Origin: CBDBND01 sp965262665
Lineage (GTDB): Bacteria; Pseudomonadota; Alphaproteobacteria; Rhodospirillales; Rhodospirillaceae
Assembly: GCA_965262665.1 (NCBI GenBank)
Contig: CBDHFR010000003.1
Location: 806,001 to 870,000, forward strand
Reading direction: 5' to 3'
Length of the DNA: 64,000 nt
Part shown: positions 63,143 through 64,000 of the stretch, piece by piece
How positions within the stretch are numbered: position 1 is the stretch's first letter
Layout: every line of letters begins with the position of its first letter
Translations under genes and position numbers: made by a program
The notes under the pieces: generated by a model
What the model saw: only the letters and a program-made list of their open reading frames with translations
Told to the model about the DNA's origin: nothing
Database searches by the model: none

Positions 63143-63219
63143 GTCCCCGTAGCTCAGCAGGATAGAGCACCAGATTCCTAATCTGGGGGTCGTGAGTTCG
63201 AATCTCGCCGGGGACGCCA
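63143..63219 (+). tRNA. tRNA-Arg (CCU anticodon)
   Basis: The acceptor stem GTCCCCG pairs with CGGGGAC, CCA is encoded, the anticodon stem CCAGA/TCTGG encloses TTCCTAA with CCT at the anticodon, and the T-arm has GTTCGAAT. It reads AGG. A short variable arm fits a class I tRNA. The integrase gene is 137 bp downstream on the same strand, a classic island attachment arrangement. Confidence 0.97.
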
Positions 63220-64000
63220 TATACCTATCCCAGCTATTCCCGTCCTTTCTAGAAAAACCAATGAATAAAAAGGCTTATAAGATATTTTGTTCTTGTTTGT
63301 TCCGTTCAAATCCCTATAGCTCCCTTACATGAGGTGGGGAAGACCGTGGGGATGTTATGGGAAAACTCACTGCCGCCAAGATCAAGAGCATCGCGAAACC
63401 AGGTATGTATGGCGACGGCGGTACTCTCTATCTGAGTGTCGCTCCCGGCGGTTCCAAGAGCTGGATTCAGAGGCTTACCATTGACGGCAAGAGGCGTGAT
63501 CTCGGTCTAGGTGCGTTCCCGCTTGTGAGCTTGGCCGAGGCGCGTGAGAAGGCTTTTGACAATCGCAAGCTGGCTCGTGCGGGCGGCGATCCGCTCGCTC
63601 AAAGGCGTAAAGCCAATGTTCCGATATTTCAGGAAGCAGCACAGCGCACCATTGATGCGAACCGAGCCCGGTGGCGCACCGCCAAAACCGCAGCGAACTG
63701 GGCTGGATCGTTAGCCAAGTACGCGTATCCCGTTTTCGGCGACCAGCGTGTTGATAAAATTGGAAGCGAAGATGTGCTACGCGTGTTGGTACCTCTGTGG
63801 CAAACAAAACCGGCGGTGGCGCGCAAACTCCGCTAACGCATTCGCGCTGTGCTTGCCTGGGCTCAGGCGCACGGCCATGTCGCGGTCAACCCCGCGGGCG
63901 AAGCAATCAACGCCGCGTTGCCCGCTATGCCATCGGTAAAAGCGCATTTCCGGGCGTTACCTTATAGAGAGGTGAAGGCAGCGCTTGAAACCGCAGAAGC
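63220..64000. mobile_element. Start of an integrated element next to tRNA-Arg
   Basis: An integrase remnant directly follows the tRNA gene, and the element would continue past the right edge. The left attachment site would be the tRNA 3' end. No second copy of the tRNA end can be seen in the window, so the element's right border is unknown. Confidence 0.5.
63357..64000 (+). pseudogene. Phage-type tyrosine integrase interrupted by an in-frame TAA; 3' end outside the window
   Basis: The first 159 codons are a P4-type integrase: an arm-binding domain (GKLTAAKIKSIAKPGMYGDGGTLYLSVAPGGSKSWIQR, then DLGLGAFPLVSLAEAREKAFDNRKLARAGGDPLAQ) and the core-binding start. A TAA at 63834-63836 follows RKLR. 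The same frame then reads RIRAVLAWAQAHGHVAVNPAGEAINAALP, the conserved continuation, to the window end. Relatives have Gln or Lys at the stop. The catalytic domain lies beyond the window. Confidence 0.75.

Noticed and set aside
62996..63220. Minus-strand frame across tRNA-Arg
   Set aside because: It reads the antisense of the tRNA, a common false gene call.
10494..64000. Stop-codon recoding to explain the in-frame stops
   Set aside because: Different stops (TAA and TAG) are involved, and the same codons end intact genes normally.

Overview
The window reads as chromosomal DNA of an alphaproteobacterium. I infer this from a group of features typical of that class: an Irr-type Fur regulator with an Irr/Fur-like operator, an Hsp20 gene behind an RpoH-like promoter and a ROSE-type RNA thermometer with a DUF1150 gene after it, an IalB-family protein, TRAP and Opp transporters, and a MarR/CRP-style regulator pair. 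No rRNA is present. The one tRNA is tRNA-Arg(CCU) near the right end, followed by an integrase remnant, so the window probably ends at the edge of an integrated island.

Layout. 1-9850: housekeeping genes (ketosamine-kinase-like protein, low-molecular-weight phosphatase, sirtuin, uracil-DNA glycosylase family, nucleotidyl cyclase, zincin, pterin dehydratase, TonB receptor, EamA transporter, acetoacetyl-CoA synthetase, TrmH methyltransferase). 9960-12960: IalB protein, a dead class IV aminotransferase, a D-2-hydroxyacid dehydrogenase and an SH3 protein. 12975-16114: a peroxide/iron stress block of DUF3501, an Fe-S/CCG-domain protein, rubrerythrin and Irr, with palindromic operators. 16431-23590: transporters, a double cold-shock protein, glpK (broken) and mobA, a cyclic-nucleotide-binding protein and a MarR regulator. 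23704-25087: a TPR/glycosyltransferase pseudogene.

25213-39380 is the largest functional block. It holds a maleate-isomerase/arylmalonate-decarboxylase-like protein lacking the usual cysteines, two DUF1330 proteins, a complete TRAP transporter, RidA, a fumarylacetoacetate-hydrolase-family enzyme, a complete oligopeptide-type ABC transporter and a thioredoxin-like ferredoxin, all on the plus strand. A convergent three-gene operon follows, with a second ABC binding protein and two NTF2-like proteins. This looks like uptake and breakdown of an unidentified organic acid or amide.

39466-49722: patatin, an RND efflux pair, a NicO metal transporter with a DUF1007 protein, and a methyltransferase. 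49755-49927: two minus-strand terminators enclosing a structured, gene-free stretch (possible small RNA). 51020-52200: a decayed IS630 element carrying a 10-bp repeat expansion. 52783-60266: an interrupted MscS channel, an MFS exporter, an orphan ABC ATPase, a membrane-anchored chelatase-like protein and alpha/beta-hydrolase genes without a nucleophile serine, some frameshifted. 60278-64000: heat-shock genes, a GT61 glycosyltransferase, tRNA-Arg and an integrase remnant.

A recurring theme is gene decay. Four genes carry a single in-frame stop (aminotransferase, glpK, mscS, integrase) and three more carry frameshifts. This means either real genome erosion or residual sequence errors; read-level data would decide. 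All functions are inferred from sequence recognition by eye, without searches.
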